In this document: positions 9,370 through 19,389 of the stretch, piece by piece
Layout: every line of letters begins with the position of its first letter
How positions within the stretch are numbered: position 1 is the stretch's first letter
DNA from: Nocardiopsis eucommiae
Lineage (GTDB): Bacteria; Actinomycetota; Actinomycetes; Streptosporangiales; Streptosporangiaceae
NCBI GenBank assembly: GCA_018388625.1
Contig: CP074402.1
Coordinates: 1,550,001 to 1,614,000 of the forward strand
Reading direction: 5' to 3'
Length of the DNA stretch: 64,000 nt
The notes under the pieces: generated by a model
What the model was told of the DNA's origin: nothing
The model's database searches: none
What the model saw: only the letters and a program-made list of their open reading frames with translations
Translations under genes and position numbers: made by a program

Positions 9370-11551
9370 TCAGGTCCCGTAACAGCAGAAGCCGAGGTGG
9401 CCGAGGTGCTCCGCCACGGCCTCGGCCACCTCGGCGCCGTGCGCGAGCTCCCGGTGGAACGAGCGCATGGCCACTTCGGTCCGCTCGTCGTCCACCGGCA
9501 CCGGACTGGCCACCACCGTGCGTGTGCCCCGGGCCAGCAGGGCACCCACGAAGCCGCCCGGCCGCCCCGGCGCGCCGCCGAAGCCGTGCCCGCCCCAGCA
9601 GCTGGACAGGACCGCCAGCGCCGGAGCGGAGGGGAGCGCCGTCAGGTCGCAGGCGAGCAGCGGCCCGTCGCGCAGCTCGAACCGGTCGAGCATGGGCGTA
9701 CGGTCCCCGACGTTCCCGTGCCCGGCGAGATGGGCGAGGTCGCAGCGGGCCAGCGCGTCGAGGATCCGCCTCCGGCCCGCGTGGACCAGGAGCCGCGCGC
9801 CCGGATGCGCTCCGGCGAGGGCGGCCACCTCCAGCCGTGCCCTGCGTGGCTCCGGCCCGCACACCAGCAGGACCCGGTCCCGGCGGGGCCGGACAGGCGG
9901 TCGTTCCGCCCAGGACCTCGCCGTGGGCACCAGGCGCACCGGCCGCCCGCGCAGCCCCGGGAGCTGCCCCCAGGGAGGTCACCCACGTACGGCGCGGCCG
10001 TCACCAGCAGTGAACGGTTCCCGATCAGGGGCAGCAGCGGGGCGAGGAGGGTCGAGGAGACCAGCGCCGCCGCGCCCGACACCGGGCGGTCGGGATCGGA
10101 ACGACGGGGCGGCCGTGTCCGTGGCACGGTCCGCTCGTGGACGAACCTGCCGAGTGCCCGACGGACGCGCACGAGGGGCCCGAGACCGCGCGCGTGCACG
10201 CGTCCGGCCACCGCGACCAGCGCGACGGCCTCGGATCCGGCCACCGTGTAGTGGACGAACGCCCGGCCGTCCAGGCGCTCCAACAGCGTCTCCAGGACCG
10301 GGAGCCGGTGCTCGCGTGGCGCGTGGGACCCCGTACGGGGCACCCGCCAGTGCGCGGACTCCCAGCGCCGGGCGTGGTGGCGGGCCTCGGGACCGGCGCC
10401 GCGTCCCAGGGCCAGGCGGTAGCGGCCGGTCGGGTCCGCCATCCTGGGCGCGGAGGCGGACTCGGGGGTCGGCGTCAGTCCCTCGGCCCAGGTGCGGCCC
10501 AGCTCGGCCCACTCCAGGGCGGTCGCGGGGTCCCCGGCGAGCAGGGAGGTCTCCAAACCGGCCCGGAGCACGTGCGGGTCGCGGACGGCGGTCCCGAGCC
10601 AGGGCCCGGGCGCGGCGCCCCTGCGCTCGGAGAGACGCTCCAGTGCTCGACGGGCGTCCGTGAGCGGACCACGCCCTCCGGCGACGTCCCAGGCGTTCCG
10701 GTGGCCGGGGGACCGGTCACCGGGACACCCCGAGGGCTTCGGGCCGAAGGGTGGTGCCACGGCGGGAACACGGAGTTCCAGGAGGTCCCTGGCCCGGCGG
10801 GCGGGCGCGCGGCTCCGCGTGGCGCCGTCGGCCACGCGTTCCAACCGGCGTGCCAGGCCGTTCCAGAGCGAACCCGGGCCCAGGCCCGCGCGGATTCTCC
10901 GGGTGAGGAGGAGCGCGCCGGGGTGGTCCCCCTCCATGAGACGGAGCTTGGCCTCCACCAGCACGCGCGCGGTGCCGTCCTCGTCGGTGCGCCAGGGGGC
11001 CTCGGCCAGGGTGCGCCCCGCCTCCTCCACCAGCCCCACCGAGAGCAGGGCCTCGGCCAGGTCCACCCGCAGCGGGCCCTGGCGGTCGTCGGGCATCCGC
11101 TGCGCGAGGTCGTGGAAGGTGGTGATGGCGGTGTCGGTGTGGCCCCTGTAGAGGTCCAGACAGCCGAGGTTGTGCCGGGCCACCAACCCCAGCAGGGGAG
11201 GCGGCGCGACTCGGCCAGGGAGAGCGCCTCGTGAAGATGGTCCTGGGCAGCGCCGAAGCGTCCGCAGAGGGTCTGGGCCAGCCCGAGGTCGGTGAGGACG
11301 CCGGGGAGCACCGGGCCGAGCTCCGAGACGGGGTGGCCGCGCAGACGCCTGCGGGTGTCGTCGAGGAGTACCACGGTCTGGTCGCAGCGTCCGGCCTGGG
11401 CCAACCTCACACCCTGGTTGACCTGTGCCAACAGTGCGCGTCCGGTGGCCAGGAACGGGGGTCGTCGTCTGGGGGAGGGCTTGTGGTCGAGCGGGCGGGC
11501 GTTGCGCGGGGAGCACGTCCGGCAGCCTTCTTTCGCCAGGGGGCGGTCCAC
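9370..11551 (-). CDS. TPR-CHAT caspase-like protease (two apparent frameshifts)
   Basis: A protein of about 727 residues after repairing two single-base losses near 11200 and 9965. The N-terminal two thirds are helical repeats of tetratricopeptide type, for example GVRLAQAGRCDQTVVLLDD and HNLGCLDLYRGHTDTAITTF. The C-terminal CHAT domain, a caspase-like peptidase fold, carries the expected catalytic pair: histidine in DLAHLAGHGNVG and cysteine in LAVLSSCWGGHG. It is the last gene of a three-gene operon behind an ECF sigma factor and a small beta-rich protein. This suggests a cytoplasmic, signal-gated protease that may control the sigma factor. I take the GTG at 11551 as start; the 190-bp gap upstream leaves room for other starts or an internal promoter. 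Confidence 0.8.
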
Positions 11552-11741
11552 TCCAGTGATAGCAGTGTGTCCGGCCGGGCGGGAGTGGCCCGCGTCAACC
11601 TGTGGATATCCGGTCGTTCGTGGATCAGGACGAACCCGGGCGCATGAGGGCATGGGGTCGCTCGGGTGCACGATCCGAATGCGGGTTCGGACCGTGGCCG
11701 ATTCTCGCTCCCCGCCCGCGACCGCCGCCCCCGTTCCGGGT

Positions 11742-12161
11742 TCAGACGGTGAACCAGTCCGTGACCGTGAGGGGGCGGCCGGGGCACTCGACGACCAGGC
11801 ACAGCGGCCCCGGAGGTACGGAGGTGTCGAAGCGGCCGTCCATCCCGACGAACAGGAGAAGCGTGGCGTCCGGGCGCCGGAGGCGCACGTCCACGTGGTC
11901 GAAGTCGCCCCTGACCAGGCCGGACAGGAGGCGTTGGCCGCCGCTCGCGCGCACCTGAAGGTCCAGGTGGACTCCGTCCAGGTCGAAGCCCAGGAGGCTC
12001 GGGGCGCTCTCCCGACCGTCGCGCTGGAGCGGATCCTCCGGGGAGGGGGCCGAGTCACTGACGGCTCTGGCCATCCGGGCCTCGTCCAGGGAGCGGTCGA
12101 AGGCGGCCAGCGCGGCGGCCCGACCGGATCGGTCCTGACGTGGGTCTGGGTCGTTCCGCAC
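11742..12161 (-). CDS. Small beta-rich protein between ECF sigma and CHAT genes
   Basis: A 139-residue protein with no signal peptide or membrane segment. The first half is charged and probably helical (RAAALAAFDRSLDEARMARA). The second half is a run of beta strands ending in DGRFDTSVPPGPLCLVVE, the pattern of carboxypeptidase-regulatory-like beta-sandwich domains. It starts with a GTG 3 bp after the sigma-factor stop, so the two are translated together. By position it could be an anti-sigma or accessory protein, or the substrate cut by the downstream CHAT protease. None of this is shown by the sequence alone. I do not recognise a named family. Confidence 0.7.
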   Translation of the reverse strand: MRNDPDPRQDRSGRAAALAAFDRSLDEARMARAVSDSAPSPEDPLQRDGRESAPSLLGFDLDGVHLDLQVRASGGQRLLSGLVRGDFDHVDVRLRRPDATLLLFVGMDGRFDTSVPPGPLCLVVECPGRPLTVTDWFTV

Positions 12162-12164
12162 GGT

Positions 12165-12901
12165 TCACGCACGCCTTTCGCTCGGATCCGCGTTCGCTCG
12201 AAGGGAGCGGCGGAGTTGGCGGATCAGATGCCGCCGCTGGTTCGGGGTGGTCCGGTGGGAGATCGGTCCGGCGTCGGGGGAGTCGTCGAGGTAGAGGCGT
12301 GCGACCCGGCGGTCCACCGGGTCGGTGAGGGCGTCGACGGCGCGCAGGAGGGCGGCGTGCCGTTCCGCGTGCAGGTACCGGAGCTCGGGGTCGTCCCGGT
12401 CGTGGGCGTACCCGTCCATGTCCGAGGGGTCCACGGGGACGAAGCGCTGCCGGTGGCGCCGCTGACGGTCACAGGCCGTGTGCGTGGCCCGGCGCAGCCA
12501 GGCGGCGAGCCGGTGCGGTGAGTGGAGGCGGGTCAGGTGCTGGTTGAGGCGGAGCCAGACCGTCTGGACGGCGTCCTCGTGGTCCTGCCGGGGAGCCGGT
12601 AGGACCGCGCGACGGCGTTCACCATCGCGAGGTGGCGGTCCACGATCGCCTCCCACGCGTCGGCCCCGCCGTGGCAGGCGCCCAGCACGAGTTCGGCGTC
12701 GGTGGGCTCGGCCGGCTCGGGAGACGGCGCGGGAACGGGGCCGGTTGTGGCCGGAACCGGCGAAGAAGTGGTAGAAACATACCCTGAACAGTACTGATGG
12801 GCGTTTCTGTCGCGGGTTTCCGGAGACTGGATGCCCTCTCGAGTCTGGTCTGGCACATCCGCCCCCACTATGATCGGACTCCCTGTCGCCGCCTGGGCCA
12901 C
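12165..12901 (-). CDS. ECF-type (sigma-70 family) RNA polymerase sigma factor (one apparent frameshift)
   Basis: After one repaired base near 12595 the protein has a clear sigma-2 region: DAELVLGACHGGADAWEAIV, then AVARSYRLPG joined to HEDAVQTVWLRLNQHL, then HRLAAWLRRATHTACDR, which covers the core-binding and -10-recognition helices. The sigma-4 part is weaker (ALLRAVDALTDPVDRRVARL, then TPNQRRHLIRQLRRSLRAN). It may recognise an unusual -35 element or depend on a partner. The start is uncertain: the GTG at 12901 is the furthest upstream in frame, but conserved sequence begins only near residue 65, and the proline-rich stretch before it may be untranslated. It leads an operon with the small beta-rich protein and the TPR-CHAT protease. 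Confidence 0.8.
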
Positions 12902-13076
12902 ACGCTAATCACTGGGTGTCCCGGGTGCGGTGGGAACGCTGGAAAATACCAGCGTGCGAGATGGTTCTCAGGGTGCCATTGGGGCACAATGGGGCAAAAG
13001 GCATTCAGGCGGGTATGCAACCTTCTCGTAGTACGAGGGCGTCGGGGAAGCGCACTCGTTCGTATCAGGAGGTTCG
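12902..13076. promoter_or_regulatory. Divergent promoter region between ECF sigma operon and DUF3145 gene
   Basis: The GC content is lower here than on either side. Two dyads are visible: ACGCTGG/CCAGCGT at 12936-12955 and CTCGTA/TACGAG at 13025-13037. A rightward GGAAC at 12933-12937, with CGT 15 bp later, resembles an ECF-type promoter, but the spacing is a little short. A good AGGAGG ribosome binding site sits just before the GTG at 13077. Which of these serve the sigma operon cannot be told by eye. Confidence 0.4.
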
Positions 13077-13571
13077 GTGTCCGCACGTGGCGTCTTGTAC
13101 GTCCACTCCGCACCCGCGGCGCTGTGCCCACATGTCGAGTGGGCGGTCGCGGGTGTCGTTGGAGTACCCGTCAAACTCGACTGGGTCGCGCAGCCGGCGG
13201 CCCCCGGCCATCACCGTGCCGAGCTCAACTGGCAGGGGAGGGCGGGGACCTCGGCCGCCATGGCCTCCGCACTCAACGAATGGCAGCGCCTGCGGTTCGA
13301 GGTGACCGAGGAGGCCTCGCCCGGCTGCGACGGCATGCGCTACAGCTACACGCCCGGCCTCGGCGTGTTCACCGCCGTGACCAGCGCCGCGGGTGAGGTC
13401 CTCGTTCCCGAGGGCCGACTGCGCGCCGCCATGGCCACCGCCGCCGCAGAGGGCACCGACCTCGCCGCCGAACTCGACCGCCTCACCGGCCGTGCCTGGG
13501 ACGAGGAGCTCGAACCCTTCCGCTACGCGGGTGACGGCGCCCCGGTGCGCTGGCTGCACGCCGTCGGCTGA
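13077..13571 (+). CDS. DUF3145-family protein
   Basis: A 164-residue intact frame starting at a GTG with an AGGAGG ribosome binding site at the right distance. MSARGVLYVHSAPAALCPHV and HVEWAVAGVVGVPVKLDW, and later GCDGMRYSYTPGLGVFTA, match the actinobacterial DUF3145 family, whose members are nearly universal in the group and of unknown function. There is no signal peptide or membrane span. It is transcribed away from the ECF-sigma/CHAT operon and is probably an independent housekeeping-type gene. Confidence 0.8.
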   Translation: MSARGVLYVHSAPAALCPHVEWAVAGVVGVPVKLDWVAQPAAPGHHRAELNWQGRAGTSAAMASALNEWQRLRFEVTEEASPGCDGMRYSYTPGLGVFTAVTSAAGEVLVPEGRLRAAMATAAAEGTDLAAELDRLTGRAWDEELEPFRYAGDGAPVRWLHAVG

Positions 13572-13592
13572 GCCGCCTCCCGGCGCCGAACC

Positions 13593-14048
13593 TCAGGGAG
13601 GGGTGTCCTCGCTCGGCCAGATGGCGGAGGCGAGCAGGACCGCCGCCCAGATCCCCAGCGGGACCAGGGGCCAGTACGGAACCAGTTCGCCGCCGAGCAG
13701 GCTGGCCACGCCCCAGACACCCGTCAGCGCCCCGGCCACACCCAGCCACCAGCGCCACTCCTCGCCCCACTCCTCCCAGGGCACCGGAGCACCCGCGGGA
13801 TCGCGGTCGCGGTGGCGCTCACGGTGGACTCTCGGCGGCGGCACGGGGATCTCGGGTTCGGGGAGGTCGGCGGTCAGGGAGCGCAGCTCACCGACCAGGA
13901 CCGAGCTCAGGGCGGCGCCCACGCGGCGCTCGTACTCCTCGTGGTCCAGACGGCCCTCGGAGAACGCCACCGCGAGGCGGTCGACCGTCAGGTCCCGCTC
14001 GGTGTCCGAGGCGCGCATCTGGTTCAGCGGCAGACGTTGGGCCTCCAC
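13593..14048 (-). CDS. DUF1707 domain membrane protein
   Basis: A protein of about 151 residues. The N-terminal segment MRASDTERDLTVDRLAVAFS followed by LDHEEYERRVGAALSSVLVG is the DUF1707 signature, a short domain found next to membrane segments in actinobacteria. Two hydrophobic helices near the C-terminus (WWLGVAGALTGVWGVASLL and YWPLVPLGIWAAVLLASAI) would anchor it in the cell membrane. An arginine- and proline-rich linker joins the two parts. The start could be the GTG at 14048, an upstream GTG at 14081, or the internal ATG at 14018, where the domain begins. Its role is unknown. Confidence 0.75.
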   Translation of the reverse strand: MEAQRLPLNQMRASDTERDLTVDRLAVAFSEGRLDHEEYERRVGAALSSVLVGELRSLTADLPEPEIPVPPPRVHRERHRDRDPAGAPVPWEEWGEEWRWWLGVAGALTGVWGVASLLGGELVPYWPLVPLGIWAAVLLASAIWPSEDTPP

Positions 14049-14172
14049 TTCCCACCCCCAAAGGCGCGTTGGTTTCCACACGATACGCGCCGTGTCCGGC
14101 GCGCGAAAGGGATGATGGACCCCAGTTCCAGCGGTTTGCGAACCACCGTCGGCGAGGTGGTTTCGTCGCAGG

Positions 14173-14960
14173 TCAGAGCGCTAGCCAACGGGACACCTCG
14201 CGGCACGTGGACGGGTCGCCCGCGCCCACCAGGCCGACGTGCTCGAAGGCCCCCTGATAGGTGAACCCCGAGCCGTCCAGACGGGTCAGCAGACCCCCGT
14301 CTCGGCCAGCACCAGACCGGGCGCGGCCACGTCCCAGTCGCGCACCGGGACGTCCTTCACGAACAACTGGGCGTCACCCTCGGCGATCCGGCAGAGCTTC
14401 AGCGAGATGCTCCCACTCTCCAGGTACCCGCCGTAGCCGAAGTGGTCGTACACGCGACGGGCCACCCCCGAGGGTTCCGGGGTGTTGTCGGTGAGCACAC
14501 CCCGGCCGGGCGGGGCGGGTGGCCGCGGGGGCAGTACGCGCCCGTTCCGCCGCGCACCCCGCCCGCGCTCGGCCGTGTAGAGGGTGCCCCGCTCGGGAGC
14601 GAAGACCGCCGCCGCCTCGGGACGCCCCCCGACGACCAGCGCCGCCTGGGTCACGTAGCCGTCGAACCCGTGGACGTAACTGGCGGTCCCGTCGATGGGG
14701 TCGATCAGCCAGTACCGGGGCGGGCGCTCCCGGGTGAGGGACGCGGGGTCCTCCTCGCTCACCACCGGGGCGCCGGGGTCGATCGCGGTGAGCCGCAGGG
14801 AGAGCGCCCGGTGCGCCCGGGCGTCGGCCTCGGCCTTGAACTGGTTTCCCTCCCACACGCCGTCCCGCGCGGCCGGGTCCGGACGCCACGCGCGCAGCAG
14901 CCCGCCGACCTCCGTGACCGCGCGCGCCATCGCCTCCACGAGCGCGGTCTCAGCGCTCAT
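14173..14960 (-). CDS. Inositol monophosphatase/CysQ-family phosphatase (one apparent frameshift)
   Basis: A 262-residue magnesium-dependent, lithium-sensitive-type phosphatase. The metal-binding motifs are intact: VVSEEDP, the DPIDGT box in WLIDPIDGTASYVHGF, and RDWDVAAPGLVLAETGG near the end. One G is missing from the run near 14290; restoring it replaces an early stop with a natural tail ending GDPSTCREVSRWLAL. The ATG overlaps the stop of the upstream ATP-grasp gene (ATGA), so the two are translationally coupled and probably act in one pathway. Candidate substrates are inositol phosphates, nucleotide 3'-phosphates, or the phosphorylated product of the ATP-grasp enzyme. Confidence 0.85.
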
Positions 14961-16032
14961 CGGACCCGCGCCGGAACGGTCGCGGGCGCACCGGAGGTCA
15001 CCGGTCCCGGCGGGACCAACCCCTCGGGCGGGGCCGGGGAGATCCCCTGTGAGGCGAACCGCTCCTCGGACATGAACTCGTCGGTCCAGCGCCGCACCAT
15101 CGTGACGCCCTCCCGCCACTCGTCGGTGAGCCGGGGGCCGTCGCACACGGCCTGGCGGAGCAGGCCGGTGATCTCGTCGACCCCGGCTGCCACCGTGAGC
15201 GCCGCCGTGGACGAGAACCGGGGGTTGATCTCGAAGATCCTGGGCCGCCCCCGGTCGTCCAGGCACAGCTGCACGTTGAAGGGTCCGTCCGCGCGCAGGG
15301 CGCTCTGGACGGCGCGGCAGGCCCGGGCGACCTCCGGGTGGCGGCGCGTGACCGCGTACCTGGTGACGCCCTGCTTGAGCAGGACCTCCTTGGGCACGAC
15401 CGCCTGCACCTCGCCGTCCCGCCACACCACGACGGACACCGTGTACTCGGGGCCGGTGACGCGTTCCTGCACGATCAGCTCGTCGGCCGCGTATCCGCTC
15501 TCCGCGACCACGCCCGCCACGTCACGGGACGACTCGACCACCCGAACGCCCCGGCTGCCCCGACCGCTGCGGGGCTTGACGATCAGCCCTCCCGGGGGCC
15601 GGTCGGCGGCGTCGGCGGGCCAGGTCGAGGCGAGCCAGGTGCGGGGGACCCCGATCCCGGCGTCCTCCAACCGACGCATGAGGGCGTACTTGTCCAGGCA
15701 GGTGGTGACGAACCCGGGGCGGGGCAGCAGGACGGCGATTCCGTCCTCGGACAGACCGCCCACGCGGACCAGTTCCTCGTCCACCAGCGGCACCACGGCG
15801 GCGGCCCCCTCCTCAGCGCACAGGGACCGCATCCGGGGAGGAAGGCCTCGCTGGCGCCCGGCGGGACCAGGTGGCCCCGGTCGGCCAGGTACAGGCCGGG
15901 AGCGGCCGGGTCCACGTCGGTGGCCACCACTCGGAAGCCGTTCTCGCGCAGGTGAAGGATGGTTCCGGGGGTGGGTGCGGAACCCGCCGTCGTCACCACG
16001 ACGGTCGGTTTCCTCGAAGTCTGCTGTGGCAC
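14957..16032 (-). CDS. ATP-grasp ligase (CarB/PylC-like), one apparent frameshift
   Basis: A 358-residue ATP-grasp enzyme that would join a carboxylate to an amine or thiol through an acyl phosphate. A Rossmann-like pre-ATP-grasp segment (TVVVTTAGSAPTPGTILHL) is followed by GLIVKPRSGRGSRGVRVVE, the ATP-binding lysine and glycine loop. RIFEINPRFSSTAALT then provides the metal-binding E-I-N-P-R motif. One base is missing near 15840, between the SEAFLP part and MRSLCAEEGAAAVVPLVDEE. The gene ends in an ATGA overlap with the phosphatase. The pair is not part of any cluster I recognise, so the product is unknown. A hairpin upstream isolates the operon. Confidence 0.8.
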
Positions 16033-16188
16033 CGGCTGAACCCTTCCGAGCGAGATTCGAGTGGGCCGGGGGATGGATCGAGCCTAGACGGGGAGTGCTC
16101 CCGCGACCCGGGATTGGCCGGATGCGGTTCCCAGGACAACCGAACGGGCCCCTCGCGCGTGTACTCCATGGCCCCGGGAGGAAGGGCA

Positions 16189-16225
16189 GAGGGCGGGTGA
16201 CGCGCTCGGTGCGTCACCCGCCCTC
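16189..16225 (-). terminator. Hairpin terminator after the YbhB-like gene
   Basis: A perfect 15-bp inverted repeat (arms 16189-16203 and 16211-16225) with a 7-nt loop lies 29 bp past the stop of the minus-strand gene at 16254. Confidence 0.8.
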
Positions 16226-16253
16226 CGGCGGCGGGGGTCACCCCCGGGTCCTG

Positions 16254-16784
16254 CTAGTCCTGCTCGTACGTGGGCGTGATGAACGCGCGGCCGATCGCGT
16301 GCGAGAACAGGTTGAACCCGAGGAACGCCGGACTCGCGGAGGCGTCGATGCCCAGGGTCGGGACGTCCACGGCGTGCACCGCGAACACGTACCGGTGGGG
16401 CCCGTGTCCGGCGGGCGGGGCCGCGCCGACGTAGCGGTGGCTCCCGGCGTCGTTGCGCAGGGTCACGGCCTGTTCCGGCAGACCGGAACCGTTGCCCGCG
16501 TCGGTCGGCAGCTCGGTCACGTCGACGGGGATGTCGCAGACCGACCAGTGCCAGAAACCGCTCGCGGTGGGCGCGTCCGGGTCGAAGCACGTGACGGCGA
16601 AGCTCCGGGTCCCCTCGGGGAACCCGCTCCAGGACAGGTGCGGGGAGACGTCCACGCCCCCGGCACCCATGATCCCGCTGACCTGGGCCCGGGGCAGGGC
16701 CTGACCGTCCTTGACGTCGTCGCTGGTCACGGTGAACGCGTCGACGACGGGCAGGAAGTCGTAGGGAGAGGGTGGCTTGGCCAC
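16254..16784 (-). CDS. YbhB/YbcL family Raf-kinase-inhibitor-like protein
   Basis: A 176-residue protein of the phosphatidylethanolamine-binding-protein fold. The family core is clear: [20 protein letters not shown], then [20 protein letters not shown], then [17 protein letters not shown]. The ligand-pocket residues D-P-D-A-P and H-W are in place. The start is a GTG at 16784 with a GGAGG ribosome binding site. There is no signal peptide, unlike E. coli YbcL. Bacterial members have no settled function; binding of small phosphorylated or anionic ligands is the usual proposal. It is monocistronic, with its own terminator, and divergent from the LLM oxidoreductase gene. Confidence 0.85.
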   Translation of the reverse strand: MAKPPSPYDFLPVVDAFTVTSDDVKDGQALPRAQVSGIMGAGGVDVSPHLSWSGFPEGTRSFAVTCFDPDAPTASGFWHWSVCDIPVDVTELPTDAGNGSGLPEQAVTLRNDAGSHRYVGAAPPAGHGPHRYVFAVHAVDVPTLGIDASASPAFLGFNLFSHAIGRAFITPTYEQD

Positions 16785-16958
16785 GGGGATGGCCTCCTTC
16801 GTTCTCGGGGTCGTCCGTTCGGGGCCCGCGGGGCCCCGACTCCGAACATACGCCTCGGCTGGCTCGGGCGCGGTCTTCTGCGCGGCGGGCCGCGGGGTAC
16901 GGTCGTGCCACACCGGGCCGAATCCGGTTCGGTTCGTACACCGACCCATGGAGCCGTC

Positions 16959-17922
16959 ATGACCGACCGCTGGGGCATCACCGTTCCCTTCGAGGGCGTC
17001 CCCCTGGCCGACCAGCGCCCGCTCTTCGAGGCCCTGCCCGACCTCGGCTACACCGACGCGTGGTCGTCCGAGGCCAACGGCACCGACGCGTTCACCCCGC
17101 TGGCCCTGGCCAGCGTGTGGGCGCCGGGGCTGAGGCTGGGCACCGCGATCGTCCCCGCCTACACGCGGGGCCCCGCCACCCTGGCCATGAGCGCCGCCAC
17201 GATGGCCGCCGCCGCGCCCGGCCGGTTCGTCCTGGGGGTGGGCACCTCCTCGAACGTGATCGTGGAGCGCTGGAACTCCCTCCCCTTCGAGGAGCCCTAC
17301 AAGAGGGTCCGTGACACCGTGCGGTTCCTGCGCGAGGCGCTGACCGGCCGGAAGGTCACGGCCGAGTACGACACCTTCTCCGTCCGGGGATTCACGCTCG
17401 GCGCCGTCCCCGAGCAGTCCCCGCCCGTCCTGGTGGCCGCGCTGCGCCCGGGCATGCTGCGCCTGGCGGGCCGCGAGGCCGACGGTGCCATCCTCAACTG
17501 GCTGTCCGCTGAGGACGTGCGCACCGTCGCCCCGATCGTGCGCGAGTCGGGTGACGACAAGGAGGTGGTGGCGCGGATCTTCGCCGTGCCCGACACGGAC
17601 CCCGAGACCGCGCGGGGGATCGGTCGCTGGGCGATATCGGCGTACCTGAACGTCCCCGTCTACCGGGCCTTCCACGAGTGGCTGGGCCGCGACGAACTCG
17701 GCCCCATGTGGAGCGCGTGGGAGGAGGGGGACCGCAAGGGGCGCTCGCGGCGATCCCGGACTCGGTGGTGGACGAACTCGTCGTGCACGGACCGGCCGCG
17801 CACTGCCGTGAACGGATCCGCGCCTACGCCGAGGCGGGGGTGGACACCCCGGTGATCGCCCCGATCAGCCCGCCCGGAACCGACCCGGCCGCCGTGGTCC
17901 GGGCTTTGGCCCCCGGGACTGA
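16959..17922 (+). CDS. LLM-class F420-dependent oxidoreductase (two apparent frameshifts)
   Basis: A 321-residue luciferase-like monooxygenase-fold protein. [20 protein letters not shown] opens the TIM barrel. Further family pieces are [40 protein letters not shown] and [22 protein letters not shown], which line the deazaflavin (F420) or flavin pocket. Single bases are missing near 17742 and near 17911. Repairing both gives a stop at 17920-17922 and a length normal for the family. The start is the ATG at 16959. The substrate is unknown. It ends against the PucR regulator with a shared hairpin between them. Confidence 0.8.
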
Positions 17923-17926
17923 ACCC

Positions 17927-17966
17927 CGGGATGTTCCCCGCGCCGTATCGCGCGGGGAACATCCCG
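17927..17966. terminator. Bidirectional terminator between LLM oxidoreductase and PucR genes
   Basis: A perfect 16-bp inverted repeat (arms 17927-17942 and 17951-17966) with an 8-nt loop lies between two convergent stops. It immediately follows the repaired stop of the oxidoreductase, which supports that repair. Confidence 0.8.
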
Positions 17967-17982
17967 ACTGTTCGGTATGCGC

Positions 17983-19216
17983 TCACTCCAGGGGTCCCAA
18001 CAGCCTGCGGGCCCGCAGGACCAGCTCCAGTTCGAAGCGCGCTCCGGGCTCCCGGAGCCGGGAACCGAACAGCTCCTCCAACTGCCGCATCCGGTACCGC
18101 ACGGTCTGCGGGTGGATGCGCAGCCGCTCCGCCGCCTCGTTGGCGTTGAACCCCGACTCCAACCACGCCAGCAGGGTGTCGGCCATGCGTTCCCGCTGTG
18201 GTTCCCGCATCCCGGCCAGCGGCGCCAACCGCGACCGGGTCAGCTCCGCCACCAGAGCCGTGTCCCGCGAGAGGAGCAGCTCCGGCAGGTGGTCGCTCCA
18301 CCGCAGCACGCCCGGCCCGGACACCACCCCGCACCGCGCCAGCTCGGCCAGCTCCCGCGCCCGCGCCAGAGAGGCCGGAGCCTCGTCCAGGGGAACGGTC
18401 GGACCCAGCACCGCTCGGTACCCCCGCAGGGAACGCTCCAGGGACCGGAGCCTGCCCGGGCCCTCGGGATCGGGTACCAGCGCGCACGGCTCCAGCCGGT
18501 CCAGGTCCACCAGCACGTCCGAGGGCGGCACCGGTGGGGCGGACGCGTCCTCCTGGTGCAGCAGGGCCACGGCCACCCGTTCGGGCACCCGCCACCGCGC
18601 CGCCCGCGCCAGGGTCGACACCGTCCTCGCCTCCGGTTCCGTGCCCGACTCCGCCAGCAGCACGTCCAGCAGTCGGGACCGGCGCCGTCGCAGCGCCTCC
18701 ACACCCGCGCCCCGCACCTGGGCGTGCCCCTCGGCGGCGGCCGTGGAGATCTCCTCCTGGAACGCGAAGAGCGCCTCACCCAGGGCGGCCATCTGGTCGC
18801 GGTCGATCGAGTGGGCCCCGGCCAGGCGTCGCCACGCCACCGCCGCCGACGTGCGCATCCCGGTGTGCAGGCACTCCAGGGAGCGTCCCTGCCGGGCCTC
18901 CCCGGCCCCGAACGCGCGAAAGGTCCGCCCGATCGCCCCCGGACCCTCCGGGGTGTCCTCCGCGCCCGCGCGGCGCACGGCCCCGAGCCGTCCTCGATCC
19001 GGTCGAGGAAGGCGTGGGCGGCGGCGCCGATCACCGTCCGCACCGACTCCACGTGCGCGGGTTCCAACGTCTGGGAGTGGGCTTCGGCCCGGCGTCGGAC
19101 GGCCTCCACGGCCTCCTCCGTCAGATGCGGCACCAGGGGACGCAGCCTGCTTCCCAGGGCGGGGGAAGGTCCGCTACGAGGGCGCCGTGGGCGCCCTCCC
19201 GTGGTCGGTACGACAT
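17983..19216 (-). CDS. PucR-family transcriptional regulator (two apparent frameshifts)
   Basis: A 411-residue regulator of the PucR/CdaR type. The C-terminal helix-turn-helix is unmistakable: DTLLAWLESGFNANEAAERL and RIHPQTVRYRMRQLEELFG. The long N-terminal part (EEAVEAVRRRAEAHSQTLEP and onward) is the family's sensor region. Single-base losses near 19160 and 18975 must be repaired. The start is then the ATG at 19216 (MSYRPREGAHGALVADL) with a GGAGGTG ribosome binding site. It lies in the same direction 173 bp after aspT, so it is a likely regulator of the aspartate exchange genes, though that is inferred from position only. Confidence 0.8.
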
Positions 19217-19389
19217 GTCACCTCCGGCACGGGCGCACACCGACGCGGCAGCGCACGCCCGCGCGCCGAACCTCCGGTGGCACGCCCGCGCGTGCTCTGT
19301 GCGCCAGTGGATACCGTGATGCCGGTCACCCTCCTCCATATGACCAGAGGTCGTCCCCGGGGACAAGCCCCGGTTCCGGGGCCCGCCGC

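Noticed and set aside
9370..12901. Calling the CHAT operon a complete CRISPR-linked Craspase
   Set aside because: There is no Cas7-11 or other type III gene, and the CRISPR array in the window is 30 kb away with I-E-type repeats. Only the similarity of parts is supported.
14442..17855. A long plus-strand open frame across the phosphatase, ATP-grasp and YbhB genes
   Set aside because: Its only recognisable part is the LLM oxidoreductase at its right end, which has its own ATG at 16959. The rest is antisense to three convincing genes.
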